42,236 nt of DNA from Pseudomonadales bacterium (GCA_016779325.1 JADHNU010000019.1:1-42236); one strand, 5' to 3'; positions 16,956 to 26,057 are shown, counted from the first letter of the stretch. Numbers and translations: made by a program. Notes: a model not told the origin generated them from the sequence alone.

Positions 16956-17566
16956 TGCTGCGCTACTGGCTGCTCCTCTTCGGCCTGGCCGCCCTACTGC
17001 TCAGCACCCTTGACCTGGGGCTTGAGGCCGGTCGGGAAGGGCCCCGCTTCGAGGCCCTTGCAAGGGGCCCCGCGTTGCTTATGGAAACGGCGGAGATTAC
17101 GGAATTCTCCCTGGCGGGCGCGCGCCGCTTTGCGCTGACCGCGAAAACCATCGCCCACCAGCCGGCCACGGGGGAGACGGCACTCACGGAACCGACCCTA
17201 GTGCTATTCAACGACACCGGCGAGCCGTGGCGCCTTTGGGCCGATCAGGGTCGCCTGGAGGGCAGCGAGGCCCTCCTTAAAAGCCCCGATCGCGCCGTGG
17301 CCAATTCCGACCGGGTCACCCTCGACGGCGCGGTGCGCGCCGAGCGCAGGCGGGACGACGGCACCATCCTGCGCTTCCGCACGGACCATCTGAACCTCTA
17401 CCCCGCTGCCCAATACGCGGACAGCTCTGCCCCTGTTATCATCGACAGCGCCGAAGGCCACACGGAAGCGGAAGGCTTGAGCCTCGCCCTTGGCGTGGGT
17501 TTTCTGACCTTGGGAAGCGCTGAGCAACGCGTACATTCGACCTTTTACCCGGATAGCCTGCCATGA
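16955..17566 (+). CDS. lptC: LptC, LPS export bridge protein
   Basis: LptC is a bitopic inner-membrane protein that receives lipopolysaccharide from LptB2FG and hands it to LptA. The 203-residue product starts with a membrane helix (YWLLLFGLAALLLSTLDL) and continues as a periplasmic beta-jellyroll (FEALARGPALLMETAEITEFSLAGARRFALTAKTIAHQP). The start is GTG at 16955, overlapping the kdsC stop; no ATG lies near it in frame. Sequence identity in this family is always low, so the assignment rests on topology plus position between kdsC and lptA. Confidence 0.93.
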   Translation: MLRYWLLLFGLAALLLSTLDLGLEAGREGPRFEALARGPALLMETAEITEFSLAGARRFALTAKTIAHQPATGETALTEPTLVLFNDTGEPWRLWADQGRLEGSEALLKSPDRAVANSDRVTLDGAVRAERRRDDGTILRFRTDHLNLYPAAQYADSSAPVIIDSAEGHTEAEGLSLALGVGFLTLGSAEQRVHSTFYPDSLP

Positions 17567-18120
17567 AGCCTTCTTTCGCGCGCCCAGCCTCGCTCCTTTC
17601 GCTGGTTTTGCTGGCACTGGCACCGGTCAGCCATGCCCTTCCGGAAGACGAACAACAGCCCATTGAAATCGAGGCGGACCGCGCTGAGCTCGATGACGCC
17701 ACGGGCACGGCCACCTACAGCGGATCCGTTCGCCTAGACCAAGGCTCGCTCAAGGTGCGCGCGGACCGGCTCATCATCGAAACCAACGCGCAGCAGGTGC
17801 GTCGCATTACCGCCGAAGGGGATCGGGAGCGGGACCTGCCTGCGCGCTATGAACAGACCCCCGAGCCCGGCGCCGAGCCCGTGCGCGCACAAGCCCAAAC
17901 CATCATTTACTACACGGATGCGGGCCGCATTGAGCTCCTCGGCGCCGCGCAACTGGAACAGGCCGAGGATCGCTTCGAGGGCGACGTCATTTCCTACGAT
18001 CTGAGCACCCGCAAGGTTGCGGCGAGCGCCGGCGCCGATGGGGCACCGGTGCGCATGGTGATCGAGCCGGCCCGCCTGCGCGGCGGCGCAAAGAGCGAAA
18101 GCGATGCCCCCAATCCCTAG
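17563..18120 (+). CDS. lptA: LptA, periplasmic LPS-binding protein
   Basis: LptA forms the periplasmic bridge that carries lipopolysaccharide to LptDE. The 185-residue product has a cleavable signal peptide ([17 protein letters not shown]) and the OstA-like domain ([34 protein letters not shown]). The ATGA overlap with lptC and the long overlap with lptB (18104-18120) imply tight co-translation. Confidence 0.95.
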   Translation: MKPSFARPASLLSLVLLALAPVSHALPEDEQQPIEIEADRAELDDATGTATYSGSVRLDQGSLKVRADRLIIETNAQQVRRITAEGDRERDLPARYEQTPEPGAEPVRAQAQTIIYYTDAGRIELLGAAQLEQAEDRFEGDVISYDLSTRKVAASAGADGAPVRMVIEPARLRGGAKSESDAPNP

Positions 18121-18850
18121 CGCGACGCCCCCCCTTCGAGCGCTTGGGCTACGCAAGCGCTACGGCCAGACGACGGTCGTCGAAGATGTCGGGTTATCGG
18201 TCCGCCCCGGCGAAGTATTGGGGCTGCTGGGCCCGAACGGCGCAGGCAAAACCACGACCTTCTACATGCTGGTCGGGCTGGTTCGGCCCGACGGCGGCGA
18301 AATCCGCCTGGGCGAAGCGGTGATCACGAAGGAGCCGATCCATGCTCGGGCGAAGCGCGGCCTCGCCTACTTGCCTCAGGAGGCCAGCGTATTTCGCGGC
18401 CTCACGGTCGAGGACAACCTCCTGGCCATCTTAGAGCTGCGAAAAGATTTAAGTGCGCAGGCGCGACGCCAACGCTGTGATGCCCTCCTTGAGGAATTTT
18501 CCCTGAGCGATCGTCGCCGGCGCCTGGGCAGCCAGCTGTCCGGGGGGGAGCGTCGCCGGACGGAAATTGCCCGGGCCCTGGCCATGGAGCCTCGCTATGT
18601 CCTGCTCGACGAGCCCTTCGCCGGCGTCGACCCCATCTCCGTAGGCGAGATCCGAAGCATCGTGGCAGCCCTCAAGGCGCGGGGTATCGGAGTGCTCATC
18701 ACGGACCACAACGTGCGCGAGACCCTGGCCATTTGCGATCGCGCCACCATTCTGGCGCAGGGCCGCACCCTCGCTGAAGGGACGCCCGAGGCCATCCTCG
18801 CCAACCAGCAGGTCCGCGACGTGTATCTTGGAGATCAGTTCGCCCTTTAA
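18104..18850 (+). CDS. lptB: LptB, ATPase of the LPS export ABC transporter
   Basis: LptB powers extraction of lipopolysaccharide from the inner membrane together with LptFG, which are not in this window. The 248-residue product has Walker [10 protein letters not shown] (from residue 43), Q-loop [12 protein letters not shown], signature LSGGERRR, Walker [14 protein letters not shown] and the switch His in ITDHNVRE. The start ATG lies 17 bases inside lptA. A 12-base inverted repeat begins immediately after its stop. Confidence 0.97.
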   Translation: MPPIPSATPPLRALGLRKRYGQTTVVEDVGLSVRPGEVLGLLGPNGAGKTTTFYMLVGLVRPDGGEIRLGEAVITKEPIHARAKRGLAYLPQEASVFRGLTVEDNLLAILELRKDLSAQARRQRCDALLEEFSLSDRRRRLGSQLSGGERRRTEIARALAMEPRYVLLDEPFAGVDPISVGEIRSIVAALKARGIGVLITDHNVRETLAICDRATILAQGRTLAEGTPEAILANQQVRDVYLGDQFAL

Positions 18851-18904
18851 GCACAAACGGCCAAAGTAGGTTTTTTTGCTATGCAGGGAACGGGCCGATT
18901 GTGC
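18851..18904. repeat. 12-base imperfect inverted repeat with a T7 tract in its loop, between lptB and rpoN
   Basis: The left arm GCACAAACGGCC (18851-18862) and right arm GGCCGATTGTGC (18893-18904) pair with one mismatch. The 30 bases between them hold TTTTTTT (18871-18877). The T run is inside the loop, so this is not a normal intrinsic terminator. It occupies most of the 84-base gap before rpoN and could be an operator or an RNA structure. Function unknown. Confidence 0.6.
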
Positions 18905-18934
18905 TGAAGCGAAGCCCATCAGTATGATCAGGCG

Positions 18935-20464
18935 ATGAAACAGGCCCTCCAGCTAAAACTGGGTCAATCCCTCACCATGACCCCCCAGCTTCAGCAAGCC
19001 ATCCGCTTGCTGCAGCTCTCATCCCTTGAAATGCAGCAGGAAATCCAAGAAGCGCTGGATAGCAATCCCATGCTGGAGCTGGAGGAGGAGGGCGACGGGG
19101 AAGAGCACGAGGCCCCGGCAGCGCAGGAGGAAGGGGACGACACCGACTCCTTCGGCGATGACGGCAGTACGGAGTACGAAGGGCCCAGCGATTATGAACC
19201 CGAGTACGAAGCCGCCTACGATGTTGATGACGGCGCGCCCGACTCCGAATGGAGTGAAGCCATCCCCGAAGAGCTCCCCGTCGATGCCAGCTGGGATGAG
19301 GTCTACAGCGCACCCGCGGGGCCTGCCCCGGCAGCCAGCGACGACGACTACGACTTCGACAGCCGCAATGAAGCGAGCGAAAGCCTCACGGACCAGCTGC
19401 GCTGGCAACTCAACCTCACGCGCTTATCAAGCCGAGACCTAGCCATTGCCGATGCGCTCATTGATGCGCTGAATGCCGACGGCTTCCTGACCCTGAGCAT
19501 CGACGAGCTGCTGGAAAGCTTCGAGCCGGCCCTCGAAATCGAGGAGGATGAGGTCATCGCCGTGCTCCACCGGCTCCAGCAATTCGATCCCCCAGGGATG
19601 TTCGCCCGATCCCTGGGCGAGAGCCTTCTGCTCCAGCTGCGGGAATTCCCCGAGGGAACGCCGGCCCTGGAGGCGGCCCGCCTCGTTCTAAACCAGCATC
19701 TCGACCTTCTGGCCAGTCGAGACTATGCCACCTTGATGCGCCGAACCCGCCTTTCCGAGGCCGCCCTAGGCGATGCGTTGCGGCTCATCCAGAGCCTTAA
19801 CCCCCGGCCGGCCGCTCAGCTTGCGCCGTCCGACACGGAGTACGTGGTGCCCGATGTCCTGGTGCGTCGCCATCACCGCCGCTGGCTCGTGGAACTCAAC
19901 GCCGAAGCCACCCCGAAGCTGCGCATCCACAGCGGTTACGCCAGCCTCGTGCGCCGCGCCGACAGCAGCGCCGACAACCAATTTCTGAAGGATCATCTCC
20001 AGGAAGCCCGCTGGTTTCTAAAAAGCCTACAAAGCCGAAACGAGACACTCCTCAAGGTCGCCCAGCGCATTGTCGAACACCAGCGTGGCTTCCTTGAATT
20101 TGGCCCCGAGGCCATGAAGCCGTTGGTTTTGGCGGAAATCGCCGATGCCATCGGCATGCACGAGTCCACCATTTCCCGGGTGACCACGCGAAAATACATG
20201 CACACCCCTCGCGGGGTGTTCGAGCTGAAGTATTTCTTCTCTTCCCACGTGGGAACCTCCACGGGCGGGGAAGTGTCGTCTACGGCCATTCGCGCGCTGA
20301 TCAGAAAGCTGACGGACGAAGAGAATCCTAAGAAGCCCCTATCCGACGCCAAAATCGCCAAGCTGCTCGCAGAGCAAAATATTGAGGTCGCCCGCCGAAC
20401 CATTGCCAAGTATCGGGAGTCCTTAGCCATACCGCCGTCAAATGAACGAAAGCGGCTGATTTAG
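18935..20464 (+). CDS. rpoN: RNA polymerase sigma-54 factor
   Basis: Sigma-54 recognises -24/-12 promoters and needs AAA+ activators. The 509-residue product has the Gln/Leu-rich region I (MKQALQLKLGQSLTMTPQLQ) and an unusually long acidic region II (about residues 50-150). The core-binding region follows, then the helix-turn-helix part (IADAIGMHESTISRVTTRKYM), and the C-terminal RpoN box ARRTIAKYRE (486-495) is intact. No Shine-Dalgarno sequence precedes the ATG. A possible -10 (TATGAT, 18923-18928) lies so close that a leaderless transcript is conceivable. It is followed by hpf, ptsN, rapZ and ptsO. Confidence 0.97.
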   Translation: MKQALQLKLGQSLTMTPQLQQAIRLLQLSSLEMQQEIQEALDSNPMLELEEEGDGEEHEAPAAQEEGDDTDSFGDDGSTEYEGPSDYEPEYEAAYDVDDGAPDSEWSEAIPEELPVDASWDEVYSAPAGPAPAASDDDYDFDSRNEASESLTDQLRWQLNLTRLSSRDLAIADALIDALNADGFLTLSIDELLESFEPALEIEEDEVIAVLHRLQQFDPPGMFARSLGESLLLQLREFPEGTPALEAARLVLNQHLDLLASRDYATLMRRTRLSEAALGDALRLIQSLNPRPAAQLAPSDTEYVVPDVLVRRHHRRWLVELNAEATPKLRIHSGYASLVRRADSSADNQFLKDHLQEARWFLKSLQSRNETLLKVAQRIVEHQRGFLEFGPEAMKPLVLAEIADAIGMHESTISRVTTRKYMHTPRGVFELKYFFSSHVGTSTGGEVSSTAIRALIRKLTDEENPKKPLSDAKIAKLLAEQNIEVARRTIAKYRESLAIPPSNERKRLI

Positions 20465-20496
20465 CCGCCCCCTCACCGTGGAAGGAGCCTGCCATC

Positions 20497-20808
20497 ATGC
20501 AAATCAACCTCAGCGGTCACCATCTCGACATCACCGACGCGATCCGCAACCACGTGACCGATAAGTTCGCCCGCCTCGAGCGGCATTCGGATCAGATCAT
20601 CAACATTCACGTCATCCTCGAATTGGAAAAAAATCGACAGAAGGCGGAAGCCAAGGTGCACCTTGGCGGCGTAGAACTCTTCGCCGACGCCGAGGAAGAG
20701 GATCTTTACGTGGCCATCGACAAGCTGGTGGACAAGCTCGACCGGCAACTGCTGAAGCAAAAGGAAAAGACGCTCGACCGGGCCCAGCGCGGCCCAAGCC
20801 GAAACTAG
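20497..20808 (+). CDS. hpf: ribosome hibernation promoting factor, short form
   Basis: Short HPF binds the decoding region of idle ribosomes and promotes 100S dimer formation together with RMF. The 103-residue product has the S30AE domain (MQINLSGHHLDITDAIRNHVTDKFARLERH; KVHLGGVELFADAEEEDLYVAIDKLVDKLDRQL). It lacks the long-form dimerisation domain. GAAGGAG stands 9 bases before the ATG. It sits directly after rpoN, its usual place in gammaproteobacteria. Confidence 0.97.
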   Translation: MQINLSGHHLDITDAIRNHVTDKFARLERHSDQIINIHVILELEKNRQKAEAKVHLGGVELFADAEEEDLYVAIDKLVDKLDRQLLKQKEKTLDRAQRGPSRN

Positions 20809-20839
20809 CATAACCGGTCATCCCGGAGGACGAATTTTC

Positions 20840-20853
20840 CCTGGGCGCCCAGG
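20840..20853. repeat. perfect 14-base palindrome in the hpf-ptsN gap
   Basis: CCTGGGCGCCCAGG reads identically on both strands. It lies between hpf and ptsN without a T tract, so it may be a hairpin that slows or stabilises the transcript, or a protein-binding site. No specific regulator is recognised. Confidence 0.35.
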
Positions 20854-20901
20854 CTGGGCTTCGCTAGACTGCGCGCCGTCGTCCGGGAGTGAGGCAAGTC
20901 G

Positions 20902-21366
20902 GTGAGTCTTTTAAGCTGTGTGCGCCGGGAACTGTTCGCGGTGGACGTATGCGCCGCCAGTCGCAAACGCGCGCTCGAGCATGCAAGCGAGCAGATCGCC
21001 GCGGCCCTCACCGAGGGCCCAGGCTCGGAGCAGCTCTTCGATAGCCTGCTTGCCCGGGAACGCCTTGGTTCCACGGGCCTCGGCTTCGGCGTTGCCCTGC
21101 CACATTGCCGTCTTGCGGGACTTAAGGCACCTGTGGTTGCTCTCCTTCGCCTGCGTGAGCCCGTGGATTTCGAAAGCCCCGACGGCGAACCGGTCGACCT
21201 ACTGGCGGTTCTCGTGGTGCCCGAAAGCGCGCACGGAGAGCATCTTGCGCTGCTCGCAGCCCTGGCCCAGCTCCTCGAACCGGAGGCCCATCGGGCGGCC
21301 CTGCGCAGCGCGGCCGATGCCAACGCCTTAGGCGCCACCCTGAAGCGGCTCGCGGAAACCGGCTGA
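20902..21366 (+). CDS. ptsN: PtsN, nitrogen-related PTS enzyme IIA
   Basis: EIIA-Ntr is the terminal phosphoacceptor of the regulatory PTS and affects potassium uptake, nitrogen and stress responses rather than sugar import. The 154-residue product has the mannitol/fructose EIIA fold with phospho-acceptor His68 in GVALPHCRLAG. The conserved FESPDGEPVDLLAVLVVPESAHGEHLALLAALAQLL is also present. The start is GTG at 20902, 7 bases after GAGG. Its partner NPr is encoded by ptsO downstream. Enzyme I-Ntr (ptsP) is not in the window. Confidence 0.95.
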   Translation: MSLLSCVRRELFAVDVCAASRKRALEHASEQIAAALTEGPGSEQLFDSLLARERLGSTGLGFGVALPHCRLAGLKAPVVALLRLREPVDFESPDGEPVDLLAVLVVPESAHGEHLALLAALAQLLEPEAHRAALRSAADANALGATLKRLAETG

Positions 21367-21437
21367 GCGGCTCGAGGGCTAGGCGCTGCCGGTAGAATTG
21401 CGTAGCCTAAAAAAGATTCCAGTTCGGGAAAGGTGCC

Positions 21438-22337
21438 ATGAAGCTGCTGATTCTCAGTGGTCGCTCCGGGTCCGGGAAGTCCATTGCTCTCGGTGCCCTC
21501 GAAGACCTCGGCTTTCATTGCATTGATAATCTGCCAGCAAGCCTTTTAGAAGCGCTCCTCAGGCAAGCAGAGGCAGAGCAGCGCCCGGGAGATTTCGCCA
21601 TTTCCATCGATGCGCGCAGCCTTCCCGGCGAACTCCAAAGCGTTCCCGCGCGCTTGGCGCTGCTGCGCAAAGCGCACCCCCGCCTCGAGGTCCAGGTCAT
21701 CTACCTCGACGCGGAAACGGCCACGCTCCATCGCCGCTTCGGGGAAACCCGCCGTCCCCACCCCCTGACAACCCAAGGCCTGCTCCTCACCGACGCCCTC
21801 GCCCGGGAGCACGAATTGCTTGAAGACCTAAGAGCCCGGGCCGATCTGCTCATCGATACCACGCGCACGAACGTTCATAGCCTCCGCGATCAGATTCAAC
21901 GCCACGTGGGCCATCACCACCCGCGCCTCACCACGCTCATGCTCCGGTCCTTTGGCTTCAAGCATGGCGTGCCCCAGGACGCGGATCTCGTCTTCGACGT
22001 CCGCTTCTTGCCTAACCCCCACTGGGAGACTGCCCTGCGGCCCCTAACGGGACGGGATCCTTCGGTGGTTGCCTGGCTCGCGAGTCAGGAGGAAGTGGAG
22101 ACCCACGCAGAAGAACTGAGGGACACGCTGCAGCGATGGCAGGGCCGCTTGGAAGCCAGCGGCCGGGCCTATCTCACGGTGGCCATAGGCTGCACCGGGG
22201 GTCAGCATCGGAGTGTGTATTTGGCAGAGCGTCTCGGCGACACCTTGAGCCCCTATTTTGGGCAGGTGCTGATCGCTCATCGGGAGCTGCATACCCTGGG
22301 CCGCAGCGCATCCTCTAACAAAAGCGATCGCCCATGA
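21438..22337 (+). CDS. rapZ: RapZ, RNase adaptor protein
   Basis: RapZ is a nucleotide- and RNA-binding protein that in E. coli directs RNase E to the sRNA GlmZ and so controls glucosamine-6-phosphate synthesis. The 299-residue product has Walker A GRSGSGKS (8-15) and the segments FHCIDNLPASLLEAL and ARADLLIDTT. The C-terminal domain contains FGFKHGVPQDADLVFDVRFLPNPHW and GCTGGQHRSVYLAERL. Its stop overlaps the ptsO ATG. GlmY/GlmZ were not seen here, and outside the Enterobacterales the target may differ. Confidence 0.97.
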   Translation: MKLLILSGRSGSGKSIALGALEDLGFHCIDNLPASLLEALLRQAEAEQRPGDFAISIDARSLPGELQSVPARLALLRKAHPRLEVQVIYLDAETATLHRRFGETRRPHPLTTQGLLLTDALAREHELLEDLRARADLLIDTTRTNVHSLRDQIQRHVGHHHPRLTTLMLRSFGFKHGVPQDADLVFDVRFLPNPHWETALRPLTGRDPSVVAWLASQEEVETHAEELRDTLQRWQGRLEASGRAYLTVAIGCTGGQHRSVYLAERLGDTLSPYFGQVLIAHRELHTLGRSASSNKSDRP

Positions 22338-22612
22338 AAGTGCGCCTACCGCTCACCCTCCTTAACCGCCTCGGCCTGCACGCCCGGGCATCGTCGGCGT
22401 TCGTGCAAACGGCCAGCCGCTTTGAAGCCAGCATTACCGTCACCCACGAGGGGACGGAGAAGGTCGCCGATGGCAAAAGCATCATGGGCGTCATGATGCT
22501 GGCGGCCCCGTGCGGAACGACCCTCGACATTGTTTGCGAAGGCCCCGATGCCCCAGCGGCTGCAGAGGCTCTAGAGGCGCTCATTGAGGATCGCTTTGGG
22601 GAGCCGGACTAG
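22334..22612 (+). CDS. ptsO: NPr, HPr-like phosphocarrier of the nitrogen PTS
   Basis: NPr passes phosphate from enzyme I-Ntr to EIIA-Ntr. The 92-residue HPr-fold product has the phosphorylated His16 in GLHARASS and Ser49 in GKSIMGVMML, equivalent to the regulatory serine position of HPr. The ATGA overlap with rapZ is present. It is the last gene of the plus-strand operon that starts at the antiporter, and a GC-rich hairpin follows. Confidence 0.96.
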   Translation: MKVRLPLTLLNRLGLHARASSAFVQTASRFEASITVTHEGTEKVADGKSIMGVMMLAAPCGTTLDIVCEGPDAPAAAEALEALIEDRFGEPD

Positions 22613-22625
22613 CTCACCGGAGAGG

Positions 22626-22644
22626 GCGGGGGCTAAGCCCCCGC
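22626..22644. terminator. GC-rich hairpin between convergent ptsO and pmbA
   Basis: GCGGGGGC (22626-22633) and GCCCCCGC (22637-22644) form a perfect 8-bp stem with a 3-base loop, overlapping the pmbA stop codon. Neither strand has a T tract after it, so termination may need Rho or the hairpin may simply protect 3' ends. Its location between convergent genes suits a bidirectional role. Confidence 0.45.
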
Positions 22645-24006
22645 AAGGGTTAGGCCATCAACCAGTAGGCTCCCGACTTCGACAGCCCCGGGACGCTCTA
22701 CGTCATCGGCAACGGCCCGGATCTGCTTGAACATGGCTCGCAAATTCCCCGCCACGGTGATCTCCTGGACGGGGTAGGCAAGCTTGCCGTTCTCGACCCA
22801 GAAGCCCGCCGCGCCTCGGCTGTAATCCCCGGTGACCCCATTGACCCCCTGCCCCATCAGCTCCGTAATCCAAAGGCCCGTTCCGAGCGTTTCTAAGAGC
22901 TCAGCCCGGCTGAGGCCGTCATGGTTCATGGACAAGTTATGCACCCCGCCACCATTACCCGTCGGCGCCAGCCCCAAGCGTCGCGCGGCATAAACGGATA
23001 GGGCGTAGCTCACGAGGCGTCCCGATTCCACAAAGGCCTTGGGGGCCGTGGCCACAGCGTCATCATCAAAGCTGGCGCTGGCGAGGGCACCGGAGCGAAG
23101 GGGGTCCTCCATGATCTGGTAGCGCTCGGGGAAAAGGGCTTCTCCTAGCGCATCACAAAGAAAGGACGCACGGCGGTAGAGCGCGCCGCCGCTGATCGCG
23201 CCAATGAAATGCCCCAGGAGACTGCCCGCAACGCTGCTTTCGAACACCACGGGGTAGCGCCCCGTGGGCACGGTCCGGGCATCAAGACGAGCGAGGGCTC
23301 GCTCGCCGGCGCGCCGCCCAATCGCGTCCGCGCTAAGCCGCTCATCGGGGCGGCGCAGGGTAAGGCCCCACCCATCGCGCTGCATCCGACTCCCTTCCCC
23401 GGCAATGACCGCCGCATAGAGCCCATGGCGGCTGCGCGGCTCCACGGCCACAAACCCTTGGCTGTTGGCATAGCAGCTGAGCCCAAGGGCACTGGCAACG
23501 GTGGCGCCCTCCGAATTTCGCAGCTCCGGGCTTACGGCCAGGGCCGCCGCCTCGCAGGCCTCGGCAAGCGTCTTCGCCTCAGCAAGGGTTAGGGGCCAGG
23601 GCTCAAAGAGCCCCAAATCGGGCAAAACGCCAGGGGCGAGCTCCGGCGGCGCTAAGCCAGCATAGGGATCCTCTTCCGCCTCCTTGGCCAAAAACAGCGC
23701 CTTCTCCACTAAGGTCGCGCAGGCGCTGGAGGATAAATCGCTGCTGGATACGGAGGCGGAACGTTGGCCGGAAAAAACCGTCAGCGAGAGATCCTGCCCC
23801 TCGGTCTGCTCAAGCGTTTCCAGATCTCCCTGGCGCACCGTGAGCTCGAGGGCTTGGCGCCGAGCCAAGCTCACTTCCGCCGCCGTCGCCCCCGCCGCCT
23901 TGGCGAGCGCCAGCACCTCTGCGGCGCGATCCTGTAACAGCCTGCGCCCTGCTCCCCCTACCCCAAGCCGCTCTGCACTGAGGGCGGGGGCGTGCCGATC
24001 ACTCAT
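22633..24006 (-). CDS. pmbA: TldE (PmbA), subunit of the TldD/TldE metalloprotease
   Basis: TldE pairs with TldD to form a heterodimeric protease that degrades unfolded peptides and matures peptide antibiotics such as microcin B17; TldE lacks the metal site. The 457-residue product matches the family in TAAEVSLARRQALELTVRQGDLETLEQTEGQDLSLTVFSGQRSASVSSSDL, the central FESSVAGSLLGHFIGAISGGALYR and the late NLSMNHDGLSRAELLETLGTGLWITELMGQGVNGVTGDYSRGAAGFWVENGKL. The open frame extends to 24327, but the ATG at 24006 has AAGGAG 5 bases upstream. It lies near but not in an operon with tldD. Confidence 0.96.
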   Translation of the reverse strand: MSDRHAPALSAERLGVGGAGRRLLQDRAAEVLALAKAAGATAAEVSLARRQALELTVRQGDLETLEQTEGQDLSLTVFSGQRSASVSSSDLSSSACATLVEKALFLAKEAEEDPYAGLAPPELAPGVLPDLGLFEPWPLTLAEAKTLAEACEAAALAVSPELRNSEGATVASALGLSCYANSQGFVAVEPRSRHGLYAAVIAGEGSRMQRDGWGLTLRRPDERLSADAIGRRAGERALARLDARTVPTGRYPVVFESSVAGSLLGHFIGAISGGALYRRASFLCDALGEALFPERYQIMEDPLRSGALASASFDDDAVATAPKAFVESGRLVSYALSVYAARRLGLAPTGNGGGVHNLSMNHDGLSRAELLETLGTGLWITELMGQGVNGVTGDYSRGAAGFWVENGKLAYPVQEITVAGNLRAMFKQIRAVADDVERPGAVEVGSLLVDGLTLAGA

Positions 24007-24067
24007 GACCACTCCTTGTTCCACAATTCGGTAAACTGAACCCTTCTTCCCGAGAAGCGATGCTCCG

Positions 24068-24601
24068 ATGACCGAAGACAACGCGCCGCCGTCGAAAAGC
24101 CAAGTGAAGCGCGACATGCACGCCCTGCGAGATTTGGCCGAACGGATTACCGCCCTGGGCAAGGGGCCGCGAAGCAAACTGCCCCTGAGCGAGGCTTTCC
24201 AGCGTGGGCTGACGGAGTTCGACCGGCTGACGGCGCGGGAAGCGAAGCGCCGCCATCTGTCCTTCTTGGGCAAGCTCATGCGCGCGGAAGACAGCCAAAG
24301 CATTGAAGCCGCGCTGGCCCTGCACACCCAGGGTAGCGTTGAAGCGACGCGCGCCCATCATGCCCTGGAAGCCTGGCGCGAAGCCTTGCTGGTGGACAGC
24401 CAGGCCCTGACCCACTGGCTCGACCTCTTCCCCCAGGCGGATCGCGCCCTGCTGCGCGACACGCTCCGGAAAGCACAGGCCTCCCGGCAACGCGGCACGG
24501 GAGATCCCACGGCCTATCGCACCCTGTTTCGCCTGCTCCGAGAGTGCCATAGCGCGGACCCTAAGCCCCTGTTCCCCCCACCGTCATCGACGACACCTTA
24601 A
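24068..24601 (+). CDS. darP: DarP (YjgA), ribosome-associated assembly factor
   Basis: DarP (DUF615) is a small basic helical protein that joins late 50S assembly intermediates. The 177-residue product has the family start [34 protein letters not shown] and [20 protein letters not shown] second helical half ([34 protein letters not shown]) is followed by [12 protein letters not shown]. Divergent from pmbA, it overlaps the 3' end of tldD by 41 bases on the opposite strand. The same neighbours occur in pseudomonads. Confidence 0.94.
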   Translation: MTEDNAPPSKSQVKRDMHALRDLAERITALGKGPRSKLPLSEAFQRGLTEFDRLTAREAKRRHLSFLGKLMRAEDSQSIEAALALHTQGSVEATRAHHALEAWREALLVDSQALTHWLDLFPQADRALLRDTLRKAQASRQRGTGDPTAYRTLFRLLRECHSADPKPLFPPPSSTTP

Positions 24602-26021
24602 GGGTGGGCTGGCCCACGCCCACGGGTACGGACTGACCGTCCTTTCCGCACACGCCCACCCCAGAATCGAGGGCAAGGTCATGGCCCACGGCGCAAATTC
24701 GATTCATGATTTCCGGCCCCTGACCAATCAGGGTGGCGCCCTTCACCGGCGCCGTAATGCGTCCGCCCTCGATCAGGTAGGCCTCGGTGGTGGAGAATAC
24801 GAACTTCCCGGATGTGATATCCACGGAGCCGCCGCCGAAGTTCACCGCATAAAGCCCCCGCTGCACGCTGCGAAGGATATCTTCCGGCGCCTCCTCCCCC
24901 GCGCGCATAAAGGTATTGGTCATGCGCGGCATAGGCAGGTGGGCATAGCTTTCTCGACGCCCATTCCCCGTGGGCGCCACGTTCATGAGCCGCGCGTTGG
25001 TCTTGTCCTGCAAATAACCGCAAAGCCGGCCCTTCTCAATGAGCACCGTTTCCCCCGTTTCCGTCCCTTCATCGTCATAGGTTAGGGAACCGCGGCGCCC
25101 CGGAAGGTTGCCCTGGTCCACCACCGTACAGAGGGGGCTGGCCACCGCCTCACCGAGTCGGCCGGAGAAGGTCGAGGTGCCCCGGCGATTAAAGTCCCCC
25201 TCGAGGCCATGGCCCACGGCCTCATGGAGCAGTACGCCGGGCCAGCCGGGGCCAAGCACCACGGGCATGCTGCCCGCGGGCGCAGCAATCGCGTCCAGAT
25301 TCACCAGCGCAATGCGCACCGCCTCCCGGGCCCAGGCTTCCAGCTGATCCCCAGCGAGCAGCTCCGCGAAGCTGATGCGCCCGCCTCCCCCTGCGCTGCC
25401 GCGCTCCCGGCGCCCGTCCTTCTCCACCACGACGCTGATGGAAAAACGCACCAATGGCCGAACATCCGCGCACCGCGTTCCATCGCTCGCGAGCACCAGC
25501 ACCGTCTCCTGCCGTCCCACCAAGCTGGCGCTGACCTGGCTTACCCGCCCATCGAGGGTCCGCACCAGGGCATCTAGAGCCCGAAGCCGCGCAGTTTTTT
25601 CCCCGTCCGTTACCGATGAGAGGGCATCACCCGCGGCATAGAGCGGCGTCGCACCGGACCTCGCCTGAAACGCGACAGCAGTGCCCGCCTCGCCGCGGCC
25701 ATCGGCTATGGCGCTTGCGGCGGCGGCAGCCGCAGCCAGAGCGCCACCATCAATGCCGTTAGCATAGGCAAAGCCTGTTTTGGCCCCCGCTACTGCCCGG
25801 ACGCCAACGCCATGGTCGATGGAAAAGCTGGCATCCCGGACACGGCCATCTTCCAGCACGAAAGCCTGCTGCTCCGCGTGCTGGAAATAGAGATCGGCAA
25901 AGTCGATCTCTCCCCTCAGCATGCGCCCGAGCTGGGCCCCAAGCTGGACGTCAGTTAAGCCTTCCGGCGCCAGAAAGCAGGCTTCCGCCGCGGCGATGGG
26001 GGATAGGGATGTCGAACTCAT
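24561..26021 (-). CDS. tldD: TldD, catalytic subunit of the TldD/TldE metalloprotease
   Basis: TldD holds the zinc site of the TldD/TldE protease. The 486-residue product has the HExxxH motif HEAVGH at residues 266-271, followed by [33 protein letters not shown], where a conserved Cys supplies a further ligand. The terminal [46 protein letters not shown] is strongly conserved. GGGAG stands 7 bases before the ATG. Its 3' end runs 41 bases into the convergent darP gene. yhdP lies 36 bases upstream. Confidence 0.97.
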   Translation of the reverse strand: MSSTSLSPIAAAEACFLAPEGLTDVQLGAQLGRMLRGEIDFADLYFQHAEQQAFVLEDGRVRDASFSIDHGVGVRAVAGAKTGFAYANGIDGGALAAAAAAASAIADGRGEAGTAVAFQARSGATPLYAAGDALSSVTDGEKTARLRALDALVRTLDGRVSQVSASLVGRQETVLVLASDGTRCADVRPLVRFSISVVVEKDGRRERGSAGGGGRISFAELLAGDQLEAWAREAVRIALVNLDAIAAPAGSMPVVLGPGWPGVLLHEAVGHGLEGDFNRRGTSTFSGRLGEAVASPLCTVVDQGNLPGRRGSLTYDDEGTETGETVLIEKGRLCGYLQDKTNARLMNVAPTGNGRRESYAHLPMPRMTNTFMRAGEEAPEDILRSVQRGLYAVNFGGGSVDITSGKFVFSTTEAYLIEGGRITAPVKGATLIGQGPEIMNRICAVGHDLALDSGVGVCGKDGQSVPVGVGQPTLKVSSMTVGGTGA

Positions 26022-26057
26022 AGCTTCACTCCCAGCCGTGCCTAGGGCGCCCGGCGT

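Noticed and set aside
20821-20892. Imperfect inverted repeat TCCCGGAGGACGA / GTCGTCCGGGA flanking the hpf-ptsN gap
   Set aside because: The arms pair only if two bases are bulged, and they lie 40 bases apart. This is likely chance in GC-rich DNA.
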